The notes: a model not told the origin generated them from the letters alone. Shown: positions 44,426 to 61,348, counted from the stretch's first letter. The stretch is DNA of 64,000 nucleotides from Pegea sp. RAD2-039 (GCA_034620365.1 JAQGEQ010000225.1:434001-498000), one strand, 5' to 3'. Numbers and translations: made by a program.

Positions 44426-45860
44426 ACAATTTCCTTTTATCCGCTAACAAATTGACTCGAGTATCAATTCGTTGCATCGCTGCATTTTATCAACTAATTT
44501 TATAAAAAACTCACCTCCAGCTAGAGTTCCTTGTCTGTCAAGCATCAAGATAACTTCTTACTGTGCATATTAATAGGCAATTGTAATAGAACATCAACTA
44601 ATTTGTTTCAACTATTAATATGTTAAAAGCATGTTAGTCTGATTTTTCTATATGTAAATTATCTGATTTTTGCTCGTATTATTAGACTAAGTATTCATTG
44701 GTTTTGTATAAATGTTATTTAAATGCTGATTAAAGTTCTTTAGGTAAGAGAAAGTTACAATTATTGTTTAATTCGTATCAATAGGGTCTTATTTAATTCC
44801 AAATTTAGTTGATTGTAAAATAGAATTAAGTATCCTTATCATTCATAAGTTTAGAGTATTAATTAAAACAATTTAAAGATACATTGAAAACATTTTATTG
44901 AAATGATATCAAATAAAAAAAGTAAATCAAAGAAAGTGTTTCAATTTTATAAATCTAATTACAAATCAAATAATTTTTTACTCACGTCAATTTTTTCCGG
45001 AACATTCTAGTTTGATCTTTTTACAATTATTTATATATGCTACTAAAATATGTTTGTAAAAAATACATCATCAATACTAACAAAAGTATTTTCAAAATCT
45101 CTATTATTTATTTGAACTATAAGAGATAAACTTATTGTTAGAGGTCAGTTTTGGTCAGTTATTTTGAAATAAAAGTTTCCATAAGATACTAATAATTACA
45201 TCACTCCAAAAGACCTAGCATCAAAACGTTTTTATAAAAATACTTTTTAAGAGCAACATTAAAAGAGAAGTAACTTCACTGTAAAAATGATTTTAATATT
45301 TTATTAGATGTTTTATTTACTTAGAAAATATCGCCATCAAAATTTCCAAATGTTTCTCTTATTTTTTATTTTATCATCATTTTTATAGTTTTAGATAATA
45401 AAAAAATCAAATAATCGCAGAAACTGCTGTTAGTTTTAACAAATATCTTTTAAATATATTAAAATCTAAAAATATTTGAAAAATCAGAAAAAAAATTTTC
45501 AAAAAGAAAAACTCAAAAATTTATTAACTTAAATTAAACAGCTTTTGATGTAATAAAGACTTTGGAATAATTTTAAAGGAATTCAGATTTTATTGAGATT
45601 TGTAGTTTAGGGTTACATGATATTAGTAGTTGTTTGAAATTGTAAGGACTTTTTGATTTAATAAAACTTTATCAAACAGTTATTTGTAACTTTATTAAAT
45701 TTAATATTGTTTTAGGTAAGTAGCTACCAGTTTATTTCAGTTGGTTATTAGTAAAGTTATAGCTTCAGTGTAAATTAGAATTTCTTTTTTTAGTATTTTA
45801 TAATTTAGTGAAAAATTATTCTTCATTTTGATATAAACTAAATAAACTGTCTTTAAACCT
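44426..45860. other. Intergenic stretch after the TFAP4 gene
   Basis: Probably includes the 3' UTR. AT-rich and without another gene. Confidence 0.45.
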
Positions 45861-45867
45861 AAATAAT

Positions 45868-46335
45868 TTGGGACTCAAAAAGTGGATTAACTTCAAGTTA
45901 TATCAACTCAGACGACACACATTACACCTTAATAAGCCCATATTACCTGGTACGATAATCAGAGGAATTTTTTCCTTATACCGCACAATTAGTACATGGA
46001 ACCAGCTGCCATCAGACATTGCCATGTCAAAATCACTCATGCTGTTAAAGCAGAAGTTGTACCGTTATAATATTGCCAACATTGTCATTTCTAAACTGTG
46101 GTTTTCCCTTTTTTATATTATTAACATTCTATGTAATTGTTCACTGTTATATGTTTTGATGACTACCGAAATGCCATGTGTTACATCTTTTGCTTTTTAT
46201 ATTTCGAACTTAATATAAAATTTAAAACTTAATATAAAGTATTAACGATATTATTTGTGAGAATGTGTTTTAGCGGGAGGTGCTCTCTTTAGACACCCTC
46301 CTTCACGTTATTGTAATAAATAAATTAATTGTAAA
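45868..46335 (+). repeat. CR1-like LINE 3' part (copy E)
   Basis: Plus-orientation truncated copy with remnants of the reverse transcriptase end (FKLYQLRRHTLHLNKPILPG, TISTWNQLPSDIAMSKS) and the family 3' UTR ending GTAATAAATAAATTAATTG. The frame is open for over 100 codons but lacks the catalytic core. Confidence 0.88.
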
Positions 46336-48780
46336 TATTATTTAAAGTAAGTAACTGCTAGTGTGATTATAATATATATATATGATATAATTATATTATT
46401 ATGTAATACAATAAAGTTCAATTAAATAATGATTTTTATTACATCTCTATTCATAACTCATATAGAGACTCAACAATTAAGATAAATATGTTAAACTGAC
46501 TTTGTATTTTGAGGTTAATTGTAGGTTTTCATAAATCTATCAAAGCTAAAAAAGCTAATAAAATAAGAAAATTTGCATTATTTTACATTAGATATTCAAA
46601 CAAAGGTTTTAAAAATTGTATGTATTTTTTCATTTTTTAAGAGGAAATCATTGATGCCAATTTCATTAATTACCAAAGTTTGGTTTTATCAAAAGTGTTT
46701 TTTTTTTATAAACGTTTTAAACTTTTAATTTAATTAATGCAAATTTTTACAAAAAAATTTTAAATTATTTTTAAACAATTTTTCCTTGATAGATTAAACT
46801 GATAGATGTAATTTATTTTATATTTTCAAAAGCTTTTAGTTTGATTAAACCTAAAATATAGTGAATGATTCACAGTTTTCTAAATAAACTGAATGAGAAC
46901 AAAAAATCTGAATTTTTAGAATTATATCTATTTTAGAATGCTATTCTGACTGTTTTTTTATAATAATTGTCTTTTATAACATTTAACTAAGCAGTTGAAT
47001 AGTTTAATTCAGTATTTATAATTTATTATTAGATTCTTTTAAAAGTTTGATTTTATAACAAAACAAGTCCCAGTCATTATTAAACAGTTATTAAATTAAA
47101 TCTAGTTTTGAAGATTAGATAAATGTTTATATGAATGAGTTCTTAATCTTTAAACCCATGTTATTTATCCACTTCTATATTAATTAATTGAATTTACCTC
47201 CAAGTTGTCATACATATTTGAATTACAGTTGCTTTGTCATGTTAGCTTTTATCAAGTCTACGGATATGTAGCAAACTTAAGAACTGTTTACGAGTCTAAA
47301 AGTTCAAATAAAACTATATTAAGTAGTGGATATTCTTGAACTTACGTTTTACAATTAGACTTAAATTAATAAAAACTTTTAAACTGCAAAATTTGAAGTT
47401 TATTTGTCACTCCCAAACTTATGAATCACCTGATTCTGCAAAATTCATTTACTTACTTTGTATTTTTAAGAAAATGGTGCTCTTAAAAGAATATAACAAC
47501 GATTATTTTTATTGTCCTAAAACTTTTGATACCAGCTATTTATAATTTTAAATATAATTTTTACTGCTTGTAAAGTTTATAATAAAGTTAAAGTGATACC
47601 AATTTAGTCTTTATTGTTTTTTGTCTTCAATTATGCGTCGTCACTTTTAAATATGACGTCATTTGAAACCAACAGATTTTAGTAGGGCAGCGAGATGGTA
47701 ATATACTAGACAATACCTTAACATTTCTTCCCTTATCTTCTATAAATCTTTATTTTTTTAATTTATTGTAATATTTTATCATTAGTTTATCATGTTTTAA
47801 GCGGATTATGTTTTTAATACGGTGCTTGATAAAAATAGATCTTTGTATTATAATAACTTTTTTTTTTATAAGAGTCTAGCTTTATTATAAAGCATAAATT
47901 TAAAGTATTGATTATAAAGTGAATCATTATTTTATTTATCAGTTTATTTATTTTTATCAAAAGTTATTTTGTAGTTGGTTAATTATTTTTATCTGTTTTT
48001 CAAGTTCTTTTTCAATATTTTTTTTCTGAATAAATAAATTTTGATTTGAGAATATTCTATTATTTTACGTTTTTTTTTATACTTTTTATGAATTTTATGT
48101 TTATGAGATTATTAATGGTTGTATGAAATGATAAAAGTTTTTATAAATAAATCCTTTTTTATTTTAAATAATTTCTTATTTTTTAACTTAATTAATTTTT
48201 ATTCATTTTCAAAATATCTTTACTTTCAAATTCATATTTTTATATAGCTGGAAATAAATTTATTTTTTTTGATATTTGTTTTTTCTGTTAACGCCAAGTT
48301 GTTTTACTTTTAGTATTCACGTTTATATCTGAATATATTTCTTTGCTTCAAGCTCATATTTTATCTTAGTTGTTTGATTTGCTATTTTTTTTATAAAAAA
48401 AGTTATTTAGTTTTATGTTACTTAGCTTTATTTTTTATTTACAAGTTTAAATATATTTTAGTTTGGAAGTTTATATTTTTATAAGTTATATTATTCCACA
48501 AAAATTTGTTATCCTATTTATTTTTATAAAATATAAATGTAAATTTTGGTGAATTGAATTCTTTCAATTTATGGAAATATTTTTATTTTGTTTTATTATT
48601 TATAACTGAATTAAACTTGTCATAATTTGATTTATAAACTTATAATTTAAAAAATATAATATTTGTGTGAGTTCATTATTAACATTATTAAATTATTTAA
48701 ATAAACAAATTCAAACCAAGCTTTAGTAATTTATAAATTATTAACTTTTGATTTTTTTCTAGAAAAATAGACCTTATTAA
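46336..48780. other. AT-rich stretch upstream of VCP
   Basis: No convincing gene. The frame at 47336-47545 lacks support. A perfect CRE/ATF palindrome, TGACGTCA, is at 47654-47661 in a locally less AT-rich patch that could mark a distal promoter or untranslated first exon of VCP. Confidence 0.45.
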
Positions 48781-48820
48781 CTGATCTTTTTCTATTTGTT
48801 TATTAAAAATATAATTGAAT

Positions 48821-52228
<3,408 letters not shown>

Positions 52229-52546
52229 ATTAGACACAACAACAAATTTCCAATATTCACTAATCTCTGAAATGCTTATTCTATGTTTGTTCTTATTTGA
52301 AATGTACTACATTTGTCTGTGCAAGCTTACAACCCTACCAAACTACTGACTTAGTTAAATAGATAGCTGTTAGTGAGCCTCTATCTCTGTTAGTATCTGA
52401 AGCACTAGCAGTTCTTATGTTGTTTCGTTATTTGTAAATTGATTTCTTTATCTAACATGAATATTGTATATTGTCAGAGTACCCCCTTTAGGATGATTGG
52501 AAGTTGATAATACGAATATGCGGGTCTGTGTTGCGATGTACAAACA

Positions 52547-52552
52547 ATAAAT
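52547..52552 (+). terminator. Probable VCP poly(A) signal
   Basis: AATAAA in ACAATAAATGTC, about 320 bases after the stop; composition becomes AT-rich soon after. Confidence 0.4.
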
Positions 52553-52639
52553 GTCGCTTCGAGACACATTCTGACTGTTAGATACCTGAAGATTAGAAAT
52601 AAATGTCTCTGATTTGTTTTCAAACTTGCTCATCACTAC

Positions 52640-53380
52640 TTGAGAGAATAGAACTTCAGGTTATTTAACACAAGTAGCTCTGGAATAAGATTTTTGAAGA
52701 TTTAAAAGTGATTTCATCTCTACATCTAGAGTTATTGAAATAAAAAAATGTAAAATATCCTCAATAATTATGTAACTTCCAAACTATTCAGTTTGATAAA
52801 AGTTTTCTAAATACTTTAACATTCAAGTATTAATCGGTTGAATTATTTCCAAGTCTGATCTAGATATTTACAACAAGTACTTTATAACCAGTCAACCATG
52901 AGATTTATACATCATCAGTATTTGGAACCAGTTGTGAGCTAAAAGCACTTCATTCTAAAACTGCGTTTTTGTGGTTAATTTTTAACTGATTTAAATCTAG
53001 GTTATAGCTGAATAGTAATAACGATACTTTAAAAAAGGAAAGGAACTTATCTTGTAATAACTCAATATTGTCTTGTAGAAGCCTTTTTAAATAAATAGTT
53101 TATTGCATCTTGTGTTTAACTTAATTTTCAATTATCTTTCTAATTTATGTTTTTAAAAAACTAAATATTTAAACAAAATGTTGTTCTTGAAATTCAGTTA
53201 TCTGCAAATTTCATCAAAACCTTCATGTATGATTTATGACAGATGAATTAATCGTGACGTCTGCAATTTCATCTGTAAACATTACTGTATGAGTCTTATG
53301 ATTTGCATAAGGTCTTGATTAAGATAAACTTTTATAACCTGGGTGACAATCTTCTAGAAAATTTAAAGTTTACTAAAGAA
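52640..53380. other. AT-rich stretch after VCP
   Basis: No gene or repeat seen on either strand. Confidence 0.45.
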
Positions 53381-53459
53381 CTCATTTTAAGACAGCGTCT
53401 AAATGTTTAAGCCTGATTTTACAAAGTCCTGATATTTCACTATCTTTCTAGAGACCCTC

Positions 53460-54190
53460 TAAACACCCATCTTTATCTCAACGTTTTGGATAATCGAGTG
53501 ACCCCAATACTTTAGGTACTTGGTTAATCACTTCTTTCATTTCTTTGTCTATCTCACTGTTTCTTGAAAGACTTCTTATAAAATCTTAGAGCCCTTTATT
53601 TGTCTCCATATTCTTGATCCGCCTAAACAAATTAATTTTACTACTTCCACATTTTAAACAAACTACTTCCATCTCCTCTCCTATCAATTTCATTAGGTTT
53701 TCATCCTTGAGTTCCATTGAATTTACTGCTTCTTCAACAGCTTCAACTGATCTGCTATCACCAAAGTATTGGTTGTTCACCTAGGTTCATCTGCTTGGCG
53801 AAAGGCTTCTTCTAATTTAACAATAATTACCTTATTCTTAATTCCATTTATAAATGAATCTCTGATCTTACCATCCATGTGTTCTGCTGCTGTGACACTT
53901 TTAAAATCACAGCTAGATGTGGCAGAGCACACTGCTTTCCAGTTCATAGCAAAGGATAAGTTAAAACTTTATTTGTTTTTACATCTAACCATTCCAGTGT
54001 CGCCTCAGCTTCTGCAGAAGTCTAACAACTCTTTAAGTATTTGTAAAAAATGCAAACTCTACTTAGTACATAATATGTATAAAAACCTTAAAAACCGTTG
54101 CTTTCAAAACCTTAACTACGCTAAGTTCCAAAAACTAACCAAAAATGGCAATAATTTGTCCAACATAAAAAATTCTAATAAAACAAACTG
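53460..54190 (-). pseudogene. Relic of an LTR-retrotransposon gag region
   Basis: On the minus strand, broken frames read NWKAVCSATSSCDFKSVTAA then EHMDGKIRDSFINGIKNKVI and KLEEAFRQADEPR, and after a stop EAVEEAVNSMEL..VVCLKCGSSKI. The pattern C-x-F...IRD-x-F-x-x-GI...KLEEA is that of Ty3/gypsy gag capsids ahead of a zinc knuckle. Stops and shifts interrupt it and no polymerase or LTR is visible, so it is a fragment. The plus-strand frame at 53769-54191 is its shadow. Confidence 0.5.
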
Positions 54191-54225
54191 AAATGATAAT
54201 AACTCTCAACAAACCTTTGTTAAAC

Positions 54226-54605
54226 TATTTATTTATTTTATTAATTTATTTATTACAATAAACGTGAACGTGGGTGACTGAAGAGAGCACCTCTCGCTAA
54301 CACACATTCTCACAAATAACATCTATTTAGTCAAAAATATAGAAAACAAAAGATGCAACACATGGCATTTCAGTAGTCCTCAGAGAATATAACAGTGGAC
54401 GATTACATAGAATGTCAATAAAATAAAAACGAGAAAAAAATCACAGTTTAGAAATGACAATTGTGGCAATATTATAGCATTCAACTTCTTTTTGAACAAA
54501 ACGAGTGATTCTGACACGACAACTTCTGATGGCAGCTGGTTCCATGTACTAATTGTGTCAAATGAGAAAAAATTTGCTCTAATTAACGTACCAGGTGAAA
54601 TATTA
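54226..54605 (-). repeat. CR1-like LINE 3' end (copy F)
   Basis: Antisense truncated copy with the (TTTA)n-type tail, CTGAAGAGAGCACC, the CTATTTAGTCAAAAATATAG block and part of the reverse transcriptase C-terminus. It abuts the gag relic. Confidence 0.86.
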
Positions 54606-55194
54606 TAATTATAAATTGCGCATCATAGCTATGATAAATACTATGAAGAACCCATATGTAGGTCACACAGATTAACCTATTAACAAGTAAATAAGCTTAT
54701 TTTCAATCAGGCCTGAATATGCGGTTTACTGCTTCTGTCATGCAATTTAAATATATAACAGAAGCAGAAAAATTGATTTCAAGCTTTTGTTTAAAAATAA
54801 ATTTAGCTTTTTCGGTTAATTATTTCTTTAGTATCTTAATTTGCAACAACTAACATACAGAAAAATGTCGCAAACCCTGAGAACAGTTAAAAACGTAAAT
54901 ATCGTTTAATGATAAAAATAAAACCTAGTTAGGCTTGAGTATGGCTCGGTGTGCTGCGAGAAAGTTTTTAAAGATTCTTTTGTTAATCTGTCATCTCTAT
55001 TTTTTAGTTGTTTGCGGAGTAGAGCTGCCATAAGAACAATTTGTTGCGATATATTCTCAATTGCTGGTATCCTTAAAGACAAGGAAGATGTTGCGTTTGT
55101 CTTTTGAGTGCTCTTCATACAATATATCTGTCGTACTGTTTAATGTCTCGTTAGTTTTCTGTTAATTGAATTTATCTTTTTTTCAGGATTTGAT

Positions 55195-55257
55195 GAAAAG
55201 ACATCCTCCTTTAGATGGTTGCTGTGGAAGAAAGAAAAGCGTCTTGTAAGCCCTTCT
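55195..55257 (+). other. Possible orphan exon
   Basis: After TTTTTTTCAG comes a short frame, DLMKRHPPLDGCCGRKKSVL and a stop. Upstream at 54941 an ATG opens a hydrophobic frame (MARCAARKFLKILLLICHLY). I could not join the two in phase. It may be the remains of a small membrane protein gene, or chance. Confidence 0.2.
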
Positions 55258-55261
55258 AGGC

Positions 55262-55375
55262 TACCCTTGAATTAGAGTATAAATAAAGCAGAGGCATAAA
55301 TGAAATATAAATTATGAATCAAAAATTCAATAAAACAAAATAAGTGAAGAAATTAAATCGAATTTTTTAAGCAAA
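55262..55375 (-). repeat. Short interspersed repeat, family 2, partial copy
   Basis: The reverse complement resembles the first half of the copy at 32990 (TTTCTTCACTTAT..TTGATTCA..TTTATGCCTCTGC). Confidence 0.5.
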
Positions 55376-55959
55376 ATTATGATCGATTTTGATGAAGTAA
55401 TGGAATCGGGAAGGCAATCCCAAACCTTGTTATTAAAGTTGTTGAGTGGTTTAATTTTGAATATGAAATATAAATTATAAATAAGATAATTTATAAAATA
55501 AGTAGAAAACTGGCGGTGCTATTTATACTATAGTTATAACAGTACAATACATTATTCAATTAAAAGAATATTTAGAATATATCAAACCCTCGACTTATAC
55601 AGCCTTGTTTTGTACCACTTAGTCAACAACCTTGAGTCTAGAAAAAGTAATATTTTAAAAAGCTAGTGAATTACTATACAAATGCTTAAATATAAATTTG
55701 TCTGAATAACTAATTAATCGTTTCTATTTATTTATTTATTTAAAGAAATAACATATTCAAATTAGTTCTTATATTCAAGAATTTATTTTGATTCATTTTT
55801 TAATGTATTTCTTAGAAATGGTCATTTTATTAAAGTTGAAATAATCAGATGTAAGTTAGAGTATGAAATAAACTAATTGAAAATACTTGAAATAGAATTA
55901 CAGAGCTAATCACTGAATAACAAGTTTTATATGTTCGAATTTTTGTGGATAAATCCATC

Positions 55960-56302
55960 TTTTCGGTGCTGCCCCTACCATACCTGCCTGCCAAGGGGGT
56001 CCCAGGTTCGAGGCCGGGCTGACACATATTTGCGACAATGAAAAGTCTAAAAAAATTTGGGTAGAAGTGACTCATAGGAGACGCAAAATATAAAACCGGA
56101 TTTGGATCCTCGTAGACAGCTTGTCACTGTACTGTCGTTCTGACAGCTCCTGAGACGCCAGCTGCATCAGTCCGTCTCTTCCGCTGTATAACTTGTTGGC
56201 GTGGAATCCTGCTGCATGGAAAACTGGGTCTTTATAATTTCTATCCTGGATCATATGTATAGTCATGGTCGTTCTTGGTCGAAGCAGGCCAAAAAAAAAT
56301 AA
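55960..56302 (+). mobile_element. tRNA-derived SINE, longer copy with box B
   Basis: The head contains CCCAGGTTCGAGGCCGGGC, in which GGTTCGAGGCC fits the polymerase III box B consensus GGTTCGANNCC. A weaker possible box A lies about 40 bases upstream. The body (CGTAGACAGCTTGTCACTGT through GGCGTGGAATCCTGCTGCAT) is shared with 39650-39972. The end is GCAGGCC followed by an A-run. These are the traits of a tRNA-derived SINE mobilised by a LINE. Confidence 0.8.
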
Positions 56303-56489
56303 AGATACTTTAACGTATTTGAAAAATAAGTTATAAATTTGTTACCGCTGTCGTGGAGATGACAAAAGTATTTATCATAAACAGATTTATTACCATTTGC
56401 AACTTTTGTAAATTTGTGTAATTATCGACAAAAAATTCAAATTGCGTAAATTCTTTTTGATTTAATTGAAAAATAGAACTATTTTCAGT

Positions 56490-56655
56490 TGTAATTATTC
56501 AACACATGGTTGCGAGTGACAAATTCTACAGCTCTTGTAGCGAACAAAATAAGCAGGAAGAAAATGAAAAGGTCGTAAGTATCACAATTTAGAATAAATT
56601 AAATATAAAGAATAGGAACACTGCAGAGGCACTATATAAATATAAGTTTCTATAA
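56490..56655 (-). repeat. Short interspersed repeat, family 2, reversed copy
   Basis: The reverse complement gives GCCTCTGCAGTGTTCCTATT through AGAGCTGTAGAATTTGTCAC and CATGTGTTGAATAATT, matching the copies at 12700 and 32990. Confidence 0.75.
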
Positions 56656-56659
56656 TTTA

Positions 56660-59600
56660 TTCATGTAAACAAATAGTGTTTATAAACTTAATATGTTTTA
56701 TTGTTCGTTTGTGAAGTATTTTTTAAGTTATCAGATTATTTTCATAATTTCGAGCATTTAAATATTATTTTCTTGAAAAGTATTTCTCATAATACTTTCA
56801 TCTCAGAATAAAGATACTTTTGATCACTTCTCAATTATTATCATTTGAACAAACTGTTTTTGTTTGATGTACATTAAGAAATCTATAATTTATTACTTTA
56901 CAATCTAATTTTCTTTTTAAAAAATGATTTAAAGATGTTATAAATTGAAAGCTATAAATATTAAATCAGCTATTAGGTCGAACAATATCTTTTTTCTTTT
57001 GAAAAGTATTTTAATTCCAGAATAAGTTCATCAAATTTTCATCAATTTTTTAAAATATCTTTAAAACGTTGAAAAAAGCTAAAAAATGATGGAAAAATAC
57101 AATAAAGAAACTAAAGTTTTACAAACAACAAAATAATTTTTTAAAGTTTTCTAAATTTTGTCAAATAAGTAATTATCGGTTATTTTCTATAAAAAGACTG
57201 TTGTGGCTTTGTAGAGCATAAAAAGAAATGAAAGCTACAATTAATAATGAAGAAAAACCATTTCAGCATTTTTAAAGATTTAATTATGTAATTAATGTAA
57301 TTGTTGAATGAATAAGCAAAAAAATAAGTTTATGAAGGTAGAAAGTTGAGTTTGACTTTCAAAATATTATCTGTCAGCATCTATAATTTGTTTTAAAGTA
57401 AACCAAATTAAATTTGCTTTAATTTTGCAACCTAATTTAAGTAATTTCAAAAATTGCTCGATAATCAGGTTCAGTTTTTCGTAATTATCTTTTCGTTTTA
57501 AAGTTATTAGTAAAAACTGCTAAGCTAAATTATACTTTCTAGAAATTACATCATATATAAAGTAACATTTTTGTTTAATCAAAATATATCCTTGAGATAA
57601 TTCTAAAATGTAATAAATTTAAAGAAATATTTAACTACATTTTTAGTAATTTTTAATGCTAGGTTTTTTTTGCAAGGTTTGTAAAAGTAAATTAAAAAAT
57701 GTTACCTAATATATATTGTTTTTTGGCATACACTATCTATCATTTAATGGAAGTTTATATAAAATACCTCAAATGTATATAAAACAAAGCAAGTGTTGTC
57801 TAAATTATTATGAAATGTTTTTCAATCTTTAGACGAAAAACAAATTTGTTAGATTTAGAAAACAATTTTTTATAATATTAGATGATATGTTTAAAATATT
57901 TATCTTTCATTGTAATATTTTGTTTATATTTAAAAATAAAAACCAGTTTATTTGTATTAAAAACCAACTAGTAACCACTAACTTTAAAAACTTGCTTGGT
58001 CACTAAATTCATGTTTGATATTTTTAAATTCAATCTTTTGCAATTTAATTTATTGTTCAATTTCTCTAAAAACTTATTTTTTAACAACTTTAAACAGACA
58101 TCTTTTTGACAATCAAAAAAGTTTAGAAAAATGTATTTGTAAAAAGAAAAAAGCTATTTTGATGCTTATATACTTTCAAAATAAAAAAAATTGCTCCAAA
58201 AATAAAAAATATGCAAACAAAATACCATTTGTATCAGAAGCTTATTATTATTATTATAGAACTATATTAGTAAGGATTTTATACATTTATAAAGATTATG
58301 TTAATCAAAATAAATCACTAAAAATTTTATTGAAAAAATTGTTTAGGGGTTATCAATCATTTTTCATTTATTAATATGACAGTAAGAAATAAAATAACTT
58401 TAAATAAATTGATTTCCTTTTAAGTGTAGAAACATATCGAAAAGTAATTCAGTAGAAAATTAAAAATTTTATAAGATAAATGAAGTTGTAGAAAATTGTT
58501 TTTCAAAAAATATATTTAGAAGAAGTTAAGCAAGATTTACAGGAAACTTTAGAATTACTTCCTCCATAAATAACGAGAAAGTTTTTAAACAATTATTAAA
58601 CAAACTGTTATTATGATAAACAGATATTTGTAAAACTAAATATTGGATAATAATTAATTAAATTTTAAGTAAAATAAAATTAACTTCTTAAATAAAAAAT
58701 TTTCAACTTTACATTTAATATTCTTAATTAAGGAATTGAAAATTGAATAGCATCTATTTTTATAATATAATACATTGATAGTTAACAACTAATCAAATAT
58801 TAAAATAACTTGTTTAAAAAACGATTAAAAAATAACGATGATATGAACTGGTTAATGTTATATAAATATAAATTGAATCAGTTGAACTTTTGAAACGTTT
58901 TCTTGAACTAATATTTAAATTAACTTGTGATTCAAATTTAATTTCTAATAAATCAAATATGTTTAGAATTTCTATTCAAATTGAATTTATATTCTAATGA
59001 CATTAATTTTAAAATAAATGGTGTACTTTGCTGTAAAGTTTAGTTTTAAAAGTTACGAATATGAAATGCCAAAACCAAATTCTGAAACAAAATGTTTGGT
59101 TTCTTATATTAGTTTTCATAACATTATAATATTAATTTTTATATTAGTTTTTCAAAAAAAAATATTTTCTTAAATTAAATATAATAAACATAGAATTAAA
59201 AATCTTGATTTCTATCTAAAGGTTATAGTTCAAACTATAGTTCTGTAAACAACTTCTTTTCATGAAGTTAAAGATAATTTTTTTTAAACTGAAATTGGAT
59301 ATTTTTCAGTAAAAATAAGCCAGCATTTTTTTGTGAAAGTTTATAAGAATTTGGAATTCTTAAAATTATTTTTTTAAATTTCAATAAGTTCTTATAATTT
59401 TTAAATTATATTTACAACCAAATAAAACGTTAATGACTATAGAAGACGTATTAGTTGGCATAAATATATTCTTACAATTTTATCTTAATTAGTTTCAAAA
59501 TATTTTGTAAGCAAAACTTAAAAAAAAATTAAGATATTCTTATGAATTAGATTTAGTGTTACCAATGCCTTAAATTAAATTTTGGATTTAATCTTGAAAA

Positions 59601-61340
59601 ATTAAAACAATTTAATTTTATGATTGAATTTTAAACCAATATTCTTTGAAAGAATCTTAAAACAAGTTGATAATACAATTCCAATAAAATTTAAAAATAC
59701 TTCAAACACCACTTGAAACGGTTTAAGAAATTTGATTTGAAAAAACTAAGTAGCAAAGCATTCTATCATCTCTGGTTCGTAGATTTATAGCTAAGATAGA
59801 AGTCAATTTAGTGTCTCCAACCTGTCTAAAAAAATTGAATTTTTTTTACCCATAACATATAATACATAAACATAATTGTCTAGTCAGTTTTTTATCACTG
59901 CAGTAAATCTGATCTTTACCAAATCAAAATATCTGAAATGTAAGCTGGAAATTTAATCGTTTTATATTATTCTAACTTTAATATGATTCTAAAAACGCCT
60001 AAAGGGTATCATTTAAGTAATACAAGAAGTCATTTTTTTATGTTTCAAAAACTACAAGCTTCAGTTTGATTAGATTGAACTTTAATTTTACTGCAATTAA
60101 TCTGTCTATTTTACTTTTTAGTCTACTCATATATAAATATACCATAATTGTTATATGGGTGTTTTGAGAAAAATAAAACAGAAAACCACTTTGAGATTTC
60201 ATTTTTACTTTATAATCGGATACTGTTACTAATTACAAAAAATAAATTTATATTTAAAAAAAAGTACTGTAGACAGAGTTTACATTTTGTGGTCAAAGAC
60301 TCAATTATGTTAAATAGTAATGAAACGACTAGAAATTATATTTCTTACATTTTTATTAAATTCCTAAATATGAATAAACTGCTTTTGAAAATTACTCCAA
60401 CGTTTTAGCCGTTCATGTTTTTCTAATTTTGGATTACTCTTTATTGGCATGTGCGTTTAAATCATTTAACTTTTTCAAGTAGTTGATAAATAAAATTCAA
60501 AGAAAAAATCAAATCGTGTTAGTTGGTATTCAAATTGTTATGAATACTATTAATGCTACTCAAGGAAAATATTAACAAGTTTATATCAAACTTATTTGTT
60601 TTAAACAATTAACAAAATATTGATTTTAAAAAATGAATAAAAGAACTTTCTTGTAACTTTGTAAAAAATGGTGAAATAGTTATACAAAAATTAAAAAAGT
60701 TTAAATAGGGTTACATAAATCTTGTAATGTTACAAATTTGAGATAGGTTAACAAAATCGTTGCTCTAAAATCAAATATTTATTTGTTTTAATTGCTGATA
60801 TGATATTTGGTGAGGAAGTCAGATGGTTTGTTAAAACAAATTATTTGATCCAAACGTTTTTATGGAAAAATAAGAAGTATAAAAAGTGTCTTTACTTTTA
60901 TCTCTAAAATTAAATCTCTTATCTTCTATTGTATATAGAAGATTGTATATTCTTTCTATTGTATATTTAAGTTATAATTAAAAGATTTTAATTCATTTTT
61001 TCACAGTTTAGATTTGTTGTAATCAAAAATGTTTATAAAAAACATTGATACTTCCAGCTTTGAGGTCTTACCACCAAGCTAATTAAACGATTTCAGCAAA
61101 TTTTACGCTTTTAATTAATATATTTAAAGCTGGTTTTTACATCGTAAAAAATTTGTAAAGTAAAAGTATTTTGAATAATTATGAAATATTCAAAATGATT
61201 TTTTTACTGATCATATTACTGTAGACAAAAAAAGAAAATATTTTCAGCTACTCTTTTTTTCTTGAAAAACGTTTTCACCACTACAAAAGGAGCAAACTTT
61301 GAACGATATACTCATAACTTGGATAGCTTCAATTTTTGTC
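56660..61340. other. AT-rich desert, no supported gene
   Basis: Nearly 4.7 kb of very AT-rich DNA. Frames at 58015-58374 and 60148-60408 are low-complexity, lysine/phenylalanine/isoleucine-rich, and lack family or splice support. I see no repeat from the other families here. Confidence 0.5.
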
Positions 61341-61348
61341 CAAGACAC

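Noticed and set aside
47336-47545. Reading frame of 69 codons upstream of VCP
   Set aside because: No ATG at the start, no motif, AT-rich.
54941-55030. ATG-started hydrophobic frame resembling the first helix of a four-pass membrane protein
   Set aside because: Ends after 29 codons, and continuing it needs a frame change with no splice pair. Kept only as context for the possible orphan exon.
55845-56075. Minus-strand frame containing QPGLEPGTPLAGRYGRG
   Set aside because: It is the antisense reading of the SINE head and not a gene.
58015-58374. 119-codon reading frame in the AT-rich desert
   Set aside because: Composition is phenylalanine/isoleucine/lysine/asparagine-rich as expected from random AT-rich DNA, with no family motif or splice context.
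60148-60408. 86-codon reading frame
   Set aside because: Low-complexity, no homology that I recognise, and surrounded by stop-rich DNA.
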